Below, piece after piece: positions 32,117 to 44,103 of a DNA stretch of 64,000 nucleotides (position 1 is its first letter; each line of letters begins with the position of its first letter). This DNA is from Phaeophleospora eucalypticola. Its lineage: Eukaryota; Ascomycota; Dothideomycetes; Mycosphaerellales; Mycosphaerellaceae. A program made the translations under genes and the position numbers. The notes under the pieces are model-generated. The model made no database searches. It was not told where the DNA came from and was given only the letters and a program-made list of their open reading frames with translations. The stretch spans positions 124,001 to 188,000 of the forward strand of contig JAKLNG010000019.1 in NCBI GenBank assembly GCA_022814565.1. The letters run 5' to 3'.

Positions 32117-32541
32117 GCGCGCGTTGTTGTTTTGTATTGTGAGTGCGATTAGAGGATATGGGGCGAGCAAATGGGAAATGGAAAGCATTGCATGAGAAGT
32201 CTTCTTTTGAGAGAGTCGTACTTTGTCTATAAGCAGTTCTCAGTTTGAGGTGTATCATACCAATGGGCGCGAGGCGCCGGCAGGATACCATGATGCGTCG
32301 GTCTACTTATGCTCTAATTTCGATTCCTTGAAGCGTCTCACTCTCGTCTTCGTCCGCAGAGGTAGCCCTTGGATTTCCTCAACAAATGGTGGGATCTCTC
32401 CATCTCGTAATCCAGCGTGCCGCCCATGATTCATCACACATCAGATTCCTGTTTAGCAGACGGTCCTCCATCGACCCAAATCTGCCAGACCGCTGAACAT
32501 CTCATTCGTTCATCCATCATCTAGTACCTTGGTCAACCCGC
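32117..32541. other. 3'-3' intergenic region
   Basis: Convergent ends of LPD1 and the asparaginyl-tRNA synthetase gene. Nothing coding recognised. Confidence 0.35.
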
Positions 32542-34275
32542 TCATGGCTTGCAACGTCCCATGTAGCGCGGGTAGAGACAGGTATCGCGCACGGTGTGCT
32601 GGTTGCACAGCCAAGCGAGGAAACGCTCCAATCCCAACCCATATCCACCGTGCGGGCTGGTTCCGTAGCGGCGCTGGTCGGTGTACCAGTAGTATGGGCT
32701 GGGATCCATGCCTTCGCGCTTGTAGGCGGCCATCAGCTCGTCGTAGTCGTCCATGCGCATGGAGCCGCCGACGATCTCTCCGACGCCCGGCATGAGGCAG
32801 TCGACGGACTCGGTGACGCGGGGGTCTTCTTTGTCCTTTTGCATGTAGAAGGCTTTGATCTCGACGGGGAAGTGGGTGAGGAAGATGGGGCGGTTGATGA
32901 TGTCGGTCATGCGGCGCTCGGCGGCTTCGGCGATGTCGTCGCCGAAGGTGTGCGGTTGGCCTTCTTCGTTTTCGATGTTGTGTTCGCGCAGCCAGTCGAT
33001 TGCGTCGGCGTACTTCATGCGCTTGAAGGGGCGCTCCGGCATCTTGAAGTCTTTGTTGAGTTCTTGGAGCATGGCGGCGATGCGCGGGTTGCCGAGGACG
33101 TGTTCGAGGACGCCGCAGATGATTTCTTCCAGGTGGTCGAGGAGGTCGTCGAAGGTGATGAAGTCTAGCTCGGCTTCGATGTGTGTGTACTCTGACAAGT
33201 GGCGGCGGGTGAGGGACTTCTCTGCGCGGAAGGACTTCTCGATGCAGTAGACGTTGCCAGCGAAGGGGATGGCGGTCTCGAGGTAGAGTTGAGATGACTG
33301 GGTCAGGTAGGCTGACTCGTTGTAGTAGTTGAAGCCGAAGAGTGTACTGCCTCCCTCGACCTGAGTCTGCACGAGAGCGGGCGGTGAAACCTTCACGTAG
33401 CCGAGCTCGTGGTACTTGACGTTGAAGGCGTGCTCGACGGCATCACGAACGAAAAGGACTGCGGCGGAAGTCTCGCCACGCAGGACCAAGTGTCTACGGT
33501 CGAGCAAGGTCTGGGCGTCACCCTTGGCCTGGACAACGTTGGTGATGGCGTCGTCTCCTCCCGGTGCCTTGCCAACGATCTCGTAGTAGTCGGCGTGGAG
33601 TTCGCGGTTGTCTGGAGCGTGAGCACCTGGCGGGACTTCCCACATCTCACCAATGATCATCATGCTCGTCTCGCGAGTGAGCGTGAGGGCATCGTATGTC
33701 TTTGCGAGATCGCCGGTCAAAACGCACTGCATGTAGCCATGGCCGTCTCTCAAGGTCACGAACAGAACCTCCTTCTGTGCGCGAGCACGGTGTACGCGGC
33801 CCATGACACGCACACGAGTGCCTCTGTCTCCGCTGCTGTAGTCGACCTCTTTGCTGCGCTCTCCGCTGCCCAACTTGACCACCTCTGGCCGCGTCTCACC
33901 CAGATGGATCTTGACCGCCTTGGGCAAGCTCTTGTCCTCGGTGAGCTTGATCTTCTTGGCCTCCTCGAACACGCGCTGACGCTCCTCTTGCTCCTTCTGC
34001 TGTCTGATCGCAAGCTCTTTCTCCTTGCCAGCCTTCTTCTTTTGGGCGTCTGCGTAGTTGACGACCTTCTTCAGAGCTGCCTTGGCGGCGGGCTTGTACG
34101 TCGCGACCTCCTCGTCACCCTCCTTCCGCTTGGTCAAGTATGAGGCCTGTCCCTCATGCTGCATGTATGCATACTGGAGAGTCTTGAAAGGCTTCTCCTG
34201 CGATCCGTCCGCCTCGCTGCTGTCGCTGCCCGCTGCCTCGTCGACGTGGATGGGCTTCTTCTCCGCGTCCGCCAT
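32542..34275 (-). CDS. DED81: Asparagine--tRNA ligase, cytoplasmic
   Basis: 577 aa, intronless. A lysine-rich eukaryote-specific N-terminal extension (about 130 aa, helical, KKKAGKEKELAIRQQKEQEE) precedes the OB-fold anticodon-binding domain (VRVMGRVHRARAQKEVLFVTLRDGHGYMQ). The class II core follows. QTQVEGGSTLFGFNYYNESAYLTQSSQLYLE and the motif 2 region (EKSFRAEKSLTRRHLSEYTHIEAE) lead to motif 3 (GGYGLGLERFLAWL). GVGEIVGGSMRM and the Asn-type motif 2 separate it from aspartyl enzymes. Charges tRNA-Asn in the cytosol. Confidence 0.95.
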   Translation of the reverse strand: MADAEKKPIHVDEAAGSDSSEADGSQEKPFKTLQYAYMQHEGQASYLTKRKEGDEEVATYKPAAKAALKKVVNYADAQKKKAGKEKELAIRQQKEQEERQRVFEEAKKIKLTEDKSLPKAVKIHLGETRPEVVKLGSGERSKEVDYSSGDRGTRVRVMGRVHRARAQKEVLFVTLRDGHGYMQCVLTGDLAKTYDALTLTRETSMMIIGEMWEVPPGAHAPDNRELHADYYEIVGKAPGGDDAITNVVQAKGDAQTLLDRRHLVLRGETSAAVLFVRDAVEHAFNVKYHELGYVKVSPPALVQTQVEGGSTLFGFNYYNESAYLTQSSQLYLETAIPFAGNVYCIEKSFRAEKSLTRRHLSEYTHIEAELDFITFDDLLDHLEEIICGVLEHVLGNPRIAAMLQELNKDFKMPERPFKRMKYADAIDWLREHNIENEEGQPHTFGDDIAEAAERRMTDIINRPIFLTHFPVEIKAFYMQKDKEDPRVTESVDCLMPGVGEIVGGSMRMDDYDELMAAYKREGMDPSPYYWYTDQRRYGTSPHGGYGLGLERFLAWLCNQHTVRDTCLYPRYMGRCKP

Positions 34276-35872
34276 TTTCGCTTACCTGGGGGTTCGTGTG
34301 GAGCCAATTGTCGGCGCAAGGTTGCTGTTCTTTGGCTGATCTGTTCGGTGCTCGAATCGTGGGAGCCTGTTTAGGACGGGAGTATGAAATCGCGGGAAAC
34401 GTTGGAGCTGAAGTTGGGGCATTGGAGTCAGAGATGTGACTCCCAGAAATTCGGTGTGGCCCGTGCGGCGGGGTCCGAGGGTCGAGGGGCTGCATCAAAA
34501 TAATTCCATCTCGACGACACAAACATCTCGACCTCCGCACACTCCAGTTCATGTTACCGTCACATCAGCGCAGCCCGCGAGCAGTCTGTTCGCTGGCAAT
34601 TACCCACTGAACATGATGCTATGCGACTCCTCGCTCCGAAACAGCTAAGCCCGGAGCCGCGTACTTCACTTCGCCAACTACCTCCATCTTCATGTGAAAG
34701 CACGTGCCCAGACATTCACAAGATCGCAGTTCTCATCTGCGTCTGCTAACCATGATAATCACCATCGCCACACGGAATCCAATACCATCGTTGCTCGAGC
34801 CTGCTGTGGCGAGACGGTCACTGAGAGCATGATATGGCAGTTCTGGTTGACGTTCACATGAAACGGCGCTGAAACTCAGCGAGGAGCATCTGAGCATTCT
34901 TGCAAGGCGCTCGCTACGTTCGAGTATCGCCGTGATGCTGCTTGTTGACCGTGGCAAACATCGACAACCACTCTCAAAAATATCTGTCTTGTCTCCGAGC
35001 GGACACATATTGCTCCTTTGGGCCATGTCGCCCCGAGCCCATCTCTCGGAGTGGTTAGACTAGACCCGCGATCTAGAGGCAGCCCGAATGAATTCGAGAT
35101 CTCGGCCGACCGTGAACTACTGAATGATATGCCAGCAAAATCTCACCCGGATAGCCGTTGATGTACTACTACAATCCGAGCCTTTTTCGCAGCATTGGAA
35201 CGGATTGCCAGCAAGTTGAAGCGAGCTGCAGGGCCATCTGGCGACATTCGATGTTCTCGAAGTCGGCGTCGAATCTTTTAACCAATGAGAACATGTGTCT
35301 TCGTCCGTACACCGGCTTGACCTACCCGAACTATGGCAATTGGGTGAAGTCTGCACGTGGCAGCACATGTTCGATGGCGAGTGACAGGGTAGGTTGGTCC
35401 CTGAGAGCACGTCTGTGATACAACCCTCGTCTTGGCGACCGGAAAGAAGAAAGTTGTGCGCGCAAAACATAGACGGAGAGCAGCATCCAAAACCCTGATC
35501 TGAAGGCCAGTCCGATAATCTTGAATATCGACTAAGAATCGTACCCGAGCCCAACCTTGATCGACCGGGCAGCCCGAGTTCCTTCGACATCGGGTTGCGT
35601 CGATTGGAACGTTCGGGCTTGAGTCTTCGGGCCCGACTTTGAGACCTCAAATACTCCAATTTCACCCCTTCGACGACGCGCTGCCGTGACGATTGGCGTG
35701 TGATGGCTATCCTTCTTCAAATAAGCGGCGTGCGAACTTCAGGGCATGATGGAGAGCTTTGCGGCTGTACCAAAAGAAAGGCCACTTCTTGGTGGCCCTA
35801 CAAGTTTCCCAGCTCTGGCGGAGGAATCGACTGCAGTTGGCGCGAAATCCGTGCTGGACCAGGCTTAACAAG
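34276..35872. other. Intergenic, 1.6 kb, no gene seen
   Basis: Lies between the divergent asparaginyl-tRNA synthetase gene and the first of two tandem regulators. Normal base composition, not RIPed. No motif or credible reading frame recognised. Confidence 0.35.
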
Positions 35873-37049
35873 ATGAAACGTGATCAAGACGGCCAACAGC
35901 AACTCGACAAGGTGCGCAAGACTCTCAAAGGGCGAGCAGAAAAGGCATGCGTGCGATGTCGAGCGAAGAAGCGAACCTGTGATGGCGCAAACCCTTGCAC
36001 GCGATGCAAAGAGTCTCACAGCGCCTGTTACTACAGGTATGAGCGATCGTCAGTCTCAACTTGCATGAACGGCTCTGATGTCCCGCAGTGAATGGCACTT
36101 TACCGTCCCGTACCCGCGAGAGTACGTCGAATACCTGGAAGAGCAACAGGAGCAGCTGTCCACTGGGTTGCTCACCATGTATCGCCTGCTAAAGGAGTCC
36201 AATATCAAGACTGTTCCTCCGCTTCCCGACAAGCCTCAAGCTCAAGACCTGTTGACGGCTCTGCGAGGGTTGAAGCTCGACAATCGCAGCCAGGCGAGCG
36301 GTTACCATCGACCCATGCCGACGCATTCGCACTCACATCCAGGGCATTTCGAAACGCCTCTGAGCTCTTCTCCGAATGTCATCGACACGCGTTTCCAGAG
36401 CTCGACAATGCATCCCCATTTCGAATCTGTACCCTCGACGCCACAAGATATCAATACATCGGCGAGCACCAGAATCCCTACATCGATGCCAGGGAGCTTC
36501 GTTCCAGGGCCCTTTGGCTCATTCGTCTACGCACGGCAAGCGCAGCCTCCGGCCTTCCAGGGCCATCGACACAGTCTTCCCACGGAATATGCGACAGCGG
36601 CAGGGCTTGGACCTCCCGGTGGCTTGGCCGACACCGCAATGTCGAGCTCGTGGCATCATTCGACGAATGCCTGGAGTCCGGTGACATCGCTGCAGATGAG
36701 CTCACCGGCAACGGTCATGAAGTCACCCTCGTCGCTCATGGAAGATGTCCACGTCGGAGACGAGCGTGAAAATAATATGTTGCAACATCAACACCAGCAG
36801 CATCAAACACAACACCACCATCGGCAACAACACGAACAACAACCGCAAGCACAACAACCTCAATGGGCAACAGGAGCATGGACCGGCGAAACGGAAAGCG
36901 GAGTCGGAATGTTTACCAATTTCCTTACAGGCGCAGGAGGAGGAGTTGCTGGTGGTGGGAATAATCACGATTCGGGTCTTGGACTGGAAGCCGAGTCAAT
37001 CGAGCAACATGGAGAGATCGTGCTCCCACATGACCCTCGCGCGTTATGA
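35873..37049 (+). CDS. Zn2Cys6 transcription factor, small, Gln/His-rich
   Basis: Two exons: 35873-36036 and 36089-37049; 374 aa. The zinc cluster is CVRCRAKKRTCDGANPCTRCKESHSAC. The intron falls immediately after it, and the frame joins CYYR to SEWHFTVPYPREYVEYLEEQQEQL, a short dimerisation-like coil. The rest is low complexity: a His/Ser-rich part and a Gln/His tract (about residues 285-320). A Gly-rich segment leads to an acidic C-terminus. No fungal_trans domain seen. The next regulator lies 400 bp downstream on the same strand; a functional pairing is only suggested by position. Confidence 0.8.
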
Positions 37050-37443
37050 CAAGACATGGGATACCCTTGGAATGATACCCCGGAAAGTTCATTTGCTCCT
37101 TGTCTTTGAGCTCAGACATGGTGCGCAGCGGCCCTGTCAGCTCACCGTTTCGTCTCCCCTCTCCTCTCACCTCTCGAAATCCGTCTGGTGTGCTGCTTGC
37201 TGCTGCTGCTGCTCCTGCCCAAAGCCCGGCCCGGGATTGTTCTGCACGTCTTCTAGAAGCGACCGGCCTGTCCGGTTGCGCTGCTGCTCCCTTTCTCTTA
37301 CTCGCTCGGATAGTAGTGCTTAATAGTTTTGGATTCGTGTGCGTGGTTGTGCTGTCTGCTGCACAGTGTGTGTGTGCATTATTACTTTGCTCTTTTTCGC
37401 CACCTGTCGCCGCCTGCAGGCCAACCATATCCTATCCGACCGC
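37050..37443. other. Region between the tandem regulators
   Basis: Pyrimidine-rich stretch (CT/TGCTG runs), probably the 5' leader and promoter of the downstream regulator. No CDS recognised. Confidence 0.4.
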
Positions 37444-40280
37444 ATGTCGTCAACCACGTCTTCTGCCAAAATTACCAGGCCTTCTCGGCCGCGGGCGCCG
37501 AGGTCTTGTGTGCCCTGTGGTCGTCGCAAAGTAGGCTGCGATAAGGTCGTTCACCACCACCTCTCTCACTACTCACCATTCATTTTCGGAAACACCGAAC
37601 TGACTGAGCATGCAAATTACAGACTCGTCCAATTTGTGGAAGATGTGCTCGCGCGGGCATCGAATGCTCGTACGCCGGTGCGCGCTCGCCGCCGGCATCG
37701 ATCACCATGATCGGTAGGCAATCGAGAAAATTGTCATCCTTCTAGAAGCGAGCATTCCATGCTGATCGGTGTTCTACGCGTCTGACAGATGAAACGCCCA
37801 CGTTGGCTTCGAGAGCTAGTCGGCTGTACGACCTCACGCGAGCGGCGGCTGCGTCGGCGGCGCCGCAGCAGACGAGTGGGTCTTCGCATTCCGCCGTATG
37901 GAGTGATTTGAGATGATTGCTGATGTGGTGTAGGTACTCCGCCTGAAGAGACGCCTAAGCCTGAGCAGCAACCACCACCGCAGCAACACCAACATCAACA
38001 AGCGCGACGACCAAGTAGAGATTCTAAGACGCCGAGTCGGGATACTGGCCATCTTTATGTTGGACCGCATACCAAGGGCCACTATATTTCCAGTGCACAC
38101 TTTGCGCTCATCAGCCAAGAGGTAAGCAGCATCTCCGGCAGTGTGCATCTCACAGCTGCAACTCACTTTTCTTATAGGTCGCCGCCATCAATGACCTCCT
38201 CCGCGACCAAAAAGGCTACTCACGCGAGCCCCAAATGCGCGGACCCATAGGCCAAACCTTCCCAGCCTCACCACCACTGACCTCGCCCCGCTTCGAATCC
38301 AACAGCTCCTGCGATGGTACACCTGGCGTAGATACGATCTTGGAGCGCGAGCGAGAACTCTATGGCGATCTATTCCCTAACATTCCAGCTTGGACGCCGC
38401 AGGACAACACGCTTATGACCTCGCAGGCGCCGTCGATTGAGGAGATCCTCGCGGGCTTGCCGTCGAAGGAGCAGTGTGAGGTTTTGATCTGGTCGTATAT
38501 GGGTGGGTTTCATGCGAAGAGGAGTCTTTTCCATGGGCCGAGTTTTTTGGTGCAGGTGAGGAAGTTTCAGAGGTGGTGAGTTCGAAGCGCTTTTGGTTTT
38601 GACGAGAATCGTGAGCTGATGCGTGCGTAGGCTGGACAATCGGGATCCAAACTATGTGCTCAGCGTGCACTTTTTGTGTCTTCTGACTGCCGTGCTGTTC
38701 GCTGGATCGGTGGTCTGTCCGCGATACCGGCTGTCGACTGTCTTTGGAGAGGTGACGAGGGAAGCTCTCACTTCAAGGCTATACCGAAGAGCAGTTCGAG
38801 CGATTCGACTGTCAGAATTTCCTCAATCACCCTCTTTGCAGTCTCTGTCTGCGTTCATCGTTGTTGACTCGACTTGGCTCAGAGAAGAACAGCCGCTCAC
38901 CTGCTGCTCTTTCATCGGCGTATGTGTTCGAGTGGCTCAGATGCTTGGTAAGTCTCGTTGCTGCGGGTGCCAGAGTTATAGCTGACCATTTCTCAATAGG
39001 TCTGCACAAAGAGCCAACGACGTTTGGGCACTTCTCTCCTGTGGATGTCCATATTCGACGGCAGATCTGGTGGTCTATTGTAGCCATTGATGCACAAGTA
39101 GCATTTGCCTCTGGCTTGCCTCCAATAATCGACTGCCGCTTGTACAATGTCCTGCCTGTCAGCGAATTGAGCGCAGCTGCGATCAGAGAAGACTTTGAGT
39201 CCCATGGCAACGCGAACAAGTCGATCCTTGGTATCTTCATAGGAGGCCGCTTCGCTTTCTACAAGATGGGTAATGAGATCCTGCACTTGCTTCACAGCAG
39301 TCTGCTTTCTGAGAAGGATCTGGACCGCATTTTGGAGATTACACACCAGATCAAGAAGGACATGGACAACCGTCGCGGCCAGATCAATTCAATAGAGCGG
39401 TTACACCCCAAGCAAGAGTCGTATGATGGCAGCGACATCGACGCGATTCGCCACACGGAATCGAATGCTGCACTCGCGCACTTTGCACGCATGCTGTTCG
39501 CTCTTTGGGCAGCGAAGCCATACTCTGTGATGTACGGACCGATGAGGCGACACAACCTGTTACCTGCACTCCGCAAGAAAGAGCCCAAGTAAGTACAAAG
39601 TAAGCCTCAATCACCGCTTGCTGACGCTGACGAGATGGCTTAGTGTTATCGTGTACTGCCGAGAATACGTCCATCGCTTCCTTCGCCTAGCGGAGAGGAG
39701 TGACTTTCAGCCTTGGCATTGGTGCTGGCCTGGTCAACACCAGCCTTTGCACAGCATAATGGCGTTGATTTCGGACTTGGAAGACAACCCTGACGACCCA
39801 GAGGCGGTTGAGACGAGGCGGCTCGTCGATCTTGCCATTTACAAGTGCATTGGCTCTGATGATTGCGGCATCGTCTCGCATGAGGATGGGAATCCAGATC
39901 CAAGGCCTTTGCACAGCGGAGGCACACAAGCATGGAGGTTTCTTCGCCGAGCTCGAGATAGGTAAGTAACAGCGAGAGGCTCCTTGTTGGCGAAACCGAA
40001 AGCTGACTCAAAGCGTTGCAGAGCATGGGAAATGGCCGGATTGGACCCTTCAATCCTCACGTGTCCCGAGTCCGTACACGACATTCATCTCAAAGGCGTC
40101 CCGGACGAGGACCGAGAGAAAGATGCCAGGTCGGAGACGTGGCAGGACTATGCGTACGGGCCGATACCACAGACGTTTGCCGAATGGTCATACCTAGGGC
40201 AGGCTACGGATCCGAACTTCGGCTTTCTGTCCGATCTTGATATGCAGTTTCACGGAGGCGTTGGAGCGGTGAGCTGTTAG
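37444..40280 (+). CDS. Zn2Cys6 transcription factor with fungal-specific domain
   Basis: Nine exons: 37444-37545, 37623-37713, 37789-37875, 37934-38121, 38178-38575, 38631-38947, 39000-39588, 39644-39961, 40022-40280; about 782 aa. Exon 1 ends SCVPCGRRKVGCDK and exon 2 resumes TRPICGRCARAGIEC, completing the zinc cluster. A Pro/Gln-rich linker follows, then GHLYVGPHTKGHYISSAHFALISQE and a fungal_trans region (PSKEQCEVLIWSYMGGFHAKRSLFHGP, VCVRVAQMLGLHKEP, IRRQIWWSIVAIDAQVAFASGLPP). Exon 3/4 borders are the least certain; a GTGGGT donor was needed to keep frame. All other junctions restore family-like sequence. Target unknown. Confidence 0.85.
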
Positions 40281-40838
40281 CAACTTGAGATACCGGTATG
40301 TTGTGCGGAGAACCTCGAGCATTGGAGGCGGCGTTCTTGTGCTTGATTTCGGTGGCGAAATGCTGGGCTTCCTCGAAAGATATCATATTATGCAGATCGA
40401 TCCATGGTTTTGACGCAGGTTCACGACATTTGATGCAATGTACGAAGCAAACCTTGTGAGGTGTCGTTGTATGCATGGACGTGAGGTCGGAGCAGAGTGC
40501 GGTGTGGAGCCCCTACGGCTAAATGCGTACGCGGGTTGTCTCTATCATGGTGCGCGTAGCCATCAGCCTGCAGACGAAGTGCTTTCCCTTCTTGGATTGT
40601 GCAATACTTCCATTCGGCTGCACTCCAACTCCCTACCGAGCCGCCCCAATGGTACGCACTATGGCCAAAAAGTATACGATTGGCGCTCTTATCAAAATGA
40701 TTATTCTGCGGTGACAAGCATGACGCCTGTATCTGCATCTCGCCCCCGCGGCTTAATGTCACATCGTCCTCACTCCTTTACGATGAAGGATTCCGTCAGG
40801 ATGTCCGGAGGGTGTTCCTGCTCGGGATCACGTCCGCC
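40281..40838. other. Intergenic, no gene seen
   Basis: Between the regulator and the beta-lactamase-like gene on the same strand. Short open frames only. Confidence 0.35.
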
Positions 40839-42744
40839 ATGAAATTCCATTTCGCTCCATTGGTCTTAATTGCTGTTCAAGTCACAGCGGCCGCGTCTCA
40901 GAAGCGGATATGTCCCATCAAAGGCCAGCAGTACCCAACCCCCACCAACTTGGCATCCGAAAAACGATTCCAGGATGCCGTCGCGAAAATCGAGGATATC
41001 ATCACGGCCAACCTCACCAAGGCTCCCTTCAATGAAACAACGTTTTCCATCGGCATGTTCAGTGGCAACGATTGTGAACTGTTGAGGCAATACCACCATA
41101 CAGACCCGTCCGTGGCAAACTCCACCCTTGGAACCACAAAGGTGGATGCGGATTCGATATATCGAATTGGCAGCATCTCCAAGCTCCTCACATTGTACAT
41201 GTGGCTTATCAACGATGGTGATAAGAGGCTCAACGATCCGATCACAAACTTCATCCCTCAGCTTGCGCAGGATGAAGTCCAGCAGGATGACTATGTAGCG
41301 CCTCGTTGGGACGAAATCACGGTGAACGATCTGGCAATGTTCCTTGCTGGGTTTGCGCGTGATTGTAAGAGTGGTCAATGATCTTGCACCTGAAGAAGCA
41401 CTTGCTGACTTGTACCTAGATGGGTTCAACGACGTAGCAATTCCAGACCTGGTTACTTCAGAGCTTCCACCAAAGGCCGCTGCCGAGCTGCCGGATAATC
41501 CAGAGAACCACATCGATGTACCTGCAAGAGATGATCCAGTTTGTGGATACATGACTGCAAATAAATCATATGTGCGATGCAATCAGACAGGTTTGTCTTT
41601 GACATGAGACGTCTTGCACGGAAGAATGAGAATTGACAACGGGCAGAATACATTCGTGCGGCCTCCAACCTAGCTGCGAGCTTTCCGTCAGGATATACTC
41701 CGATGTACAGCAACGCCAACTACGCTTTGATAACGATCGCATTGGCAAATATGCTCGGCTGTAACGACAGCGAGATACTGAAGACGAGCCTAATCGATCC
41801 GCTTCGCCTCAATGACACCTCCCTAAGCCCACCCAAGCCAGGCCCACGGTCTGTAATCCCGTCCAGCGATCTGCTTGGGTCTGGATGGAACAACGCGCTC
41901 GGACCATTGAATGGGTAGGTTACATGAATGCCAATCGAGATATCGGAGCTGACTCCTCGTCGTGAACAGAGCTGAAGGAGCGTTCTCGACGACAAACGAC
42001 CTGGCAGCAATCGGCCGATCGATCCTGAATTCCAGCCTGATCTCCAAATATTTGACTAGACGATGGTACACTACCACTACGTTCGTTGATGAGATCGATC
42101 AAGCCGTTGGACGAGGCTGGGAGATTTTCCGACGCAGCGTCAATCGCCACACCGTGACCCTGTACACCAAGAGCGGCGACTGGGGATCATATTCTTCGTT
42201 GATATTTCTAATCCCGGAATATGACTTTGGCTTCACGCTTTTGACAGCATCCACGAAAGCTACGGGCACACTAACTGGCTCATTGCCGAACACCATTGTC
42301 AACATCTTGCTCCCCGCCCTCGACGACATTGCAAAAGACCAAGCGAACCGAACATTCACTGGCAGTTTCACATCCTCGACAACCAACTCCTCAATCACAA
42401 TCACGACCGACGATCACCCCGCCATCAAACTCACATCCTACATCGTCAACGGCGTCGATCTGATGTCGAGCGTCTTCGCCACCTTCGGGAAGAACATCGA
42501 CTTTCGACTCATTCCTAACCATCTGTACAGTGGCAAGCGAGTAGGTTTCACAGGGCTCTACCAGGTCCCCACGACTCCTAAACCGAAAGATGAATTCTAC
42601 TGGCCTTGTCAGAGTTGGCTGGATGTTGATGACTTCACGTATGCGAGCGTCCCTTTGGGACAGATGGTGTTTGATCTCGATGCGGAGGGCAAGGCGGAAA
42701 GTGTGAGGTTGACGGCTTTGAGGAAGACTCTAGAGAGGCAATGA
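40839..42744 (+). CDS. Secreted beta-lactamase-like serine hydrolase
   Basis: Four exons: 40839-41364, 41420-41590, 41647-41914, 41970-42744; 579 aa. Signal peptide MKFHFAPLVLIAVQVTAAAS. The class C beta-lactamase/PBP-like triad is visible. SxxK is SISK in YRIGSISKLLTLYMW, YxN is YSN in PMYSNANYALITIA (split from SxxK by two introns), and the KTG-like box reads KSGDWG. Many N-glycosylation sequons and paired Cys fit an extracellular protein. Fungal members of this fold include esterases and peptidases as well as lactone-hydrolysing enzymes; true beta-lactamase activity is not implied. It follows the nine-exon regulator by 560 bp. Confidence 0.86.
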
Positions 42745-43052
42745 AGACGTAAGAACAGCAGTATAGCAGAATGCCATGCATTGTGAGTGCATGGCATCGG
42801 ACGGTCTTGGGTGACAAACAAAGCCGAGCCATCTCACGAAATTTCGGCCGGAACGACGACCGCGATGAGGTGATTTCGGCATCGTTCCGTTGTCGGATGA
42901 CAAAAGCTGCTATCCTCATCTCGCGACTTAAATCAACGCGACAAATGCGATATATCTAAAGCGAGCGTTAGTGCCATCTGCATAGGATTTCAAAACACAG
43001 ACTGCGACAAAGCTCCACACGCTTTTCACTCAGTCGATCAACGAACACGAAC
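42745..43052. other. Short intergenic region
   Basis: No coding signal. A 12 bp inverted repeat, AATGCCATGCAT..ATGCATGGCATC-like around 42770-42800, lies just after the stop and could form a hairpin in the 3' UTR. Confidence 0.35.
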
Positions 43053-43881
43053 ATGGATTTCCGCGAACAAAGCTGGCCAGATCCACTCGCGGGCTTCGAA
43101 GATCGGGAACCACTTCCGGAGTAAGAAGACATCCAAAAAAAAATATCCCTTAAAACATCAACAGAAGACCAGATCCTGACGATTCTGGTTCTTACGCACA
43201 GCGAGAAATCCCCCGACGGAAAATCCCTCCTCAACCCCCCTTCCCCCTCCCCTACCCTATCCACAGCCTACACCTCCTTCCCCCCACCCATCCAAAACTC
43301 CTCCTCCTCCCCCTCCCAACCCTCCACCCATCGCCCCGCCTCCTTCGACCTGCACATCTACTTCACTCCCTCGGAACTCCCCTACGCCCGGCGCCTGCAC
43401 TCCCGAATCCGCCACGAATTCCCCGAGCTACGAATCTACCCCCTCAAAGAGAACCCCGTGGGTCCGCACCCGGTCGGGATGTTCGAGATCAACGTGTTTT
43501 CGCCAGCGGAGTTGGGGTGTATGGTGGGGTGGTTGACGATCTGGAGGGGTGGGTTGAGTGTGCTTGTGCATCCTAATACGGAGGGAGCAGGGGCGGAGGG
43601 GGATCATACGGTTAGGGCGATGTGGTGAGTATTTCCGGTTTCCGTTTCCGTTCCCCCCGTTTTTCCCCATCTTGCATCCCCCAGGTTTTTGGCATGGTGA
43701 GGTGACGAGAAGGATGGGTGGAACAGCGGCGCTAATGCTGGAGAATAGGATGGGACGGCCATATCCGCTTCAGACGTGGATGTTGAGAAAAGTAGATGAG
43801 ATCAAACGGACGGAGTTGGAAGCGCAAGCGCAAGCGGAACAGGAAAATGGGAGCGGGAAAGGGGATTCCAGCGCTCTGTGA
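43053..43881 (+). CDS. DOPA 4,5-dioxygenase family protein
   Basis: Three exons: 43053-43120, 43202-43624, 43713-43881; 219 aa. The core reads FDLHIYFTPSELPYARRLH with the metal-type His, then FPELRIYPLKENPVGPHPVGMFEINVF and LSVLVHPNTEGAGAEGDHTVRAMW. Together these show the conserved histidines of the fungal DODA family (non-heme iron extradiol dioxygenases). A Pro/Ser-rich insert (about residues 30-60) is lineage-like. The last acceptor (AG at 43711-43712) was chosen because it rebuilds MWMGGTAALMLE; the other acceptors give stops. The tail is Gln/Glu-rich. Confidence 0.8.
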
Positions 43882-44103
43882 TGTGATGTCCGGGGCATGA
43901 AATCACAACAGCATTCTTTCTTCAACCAAGCGGGAAGAACAGTCCCTCGTGTCCTCACGATCTTCGATTCCATTCCTCTCCTATCCTGTCCTAGCCACTG
44001 TAAGGGGTATCATATCATATCGTCCAATCCCATCCGTTCCAACCAAGCCCAACCCCAACCCCAACCATATCGCGTCTCCAAGTCTAATCCCCATCGTCAC
44101 GCA

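Noticed and set aside
36770..36870. CAA/CAC-rich tract looking like a microsatellite
   Set aside because: It is in frame and encodes the Gln/His tract of a Zn2Cys6 regulator; ordinary for such proteins.
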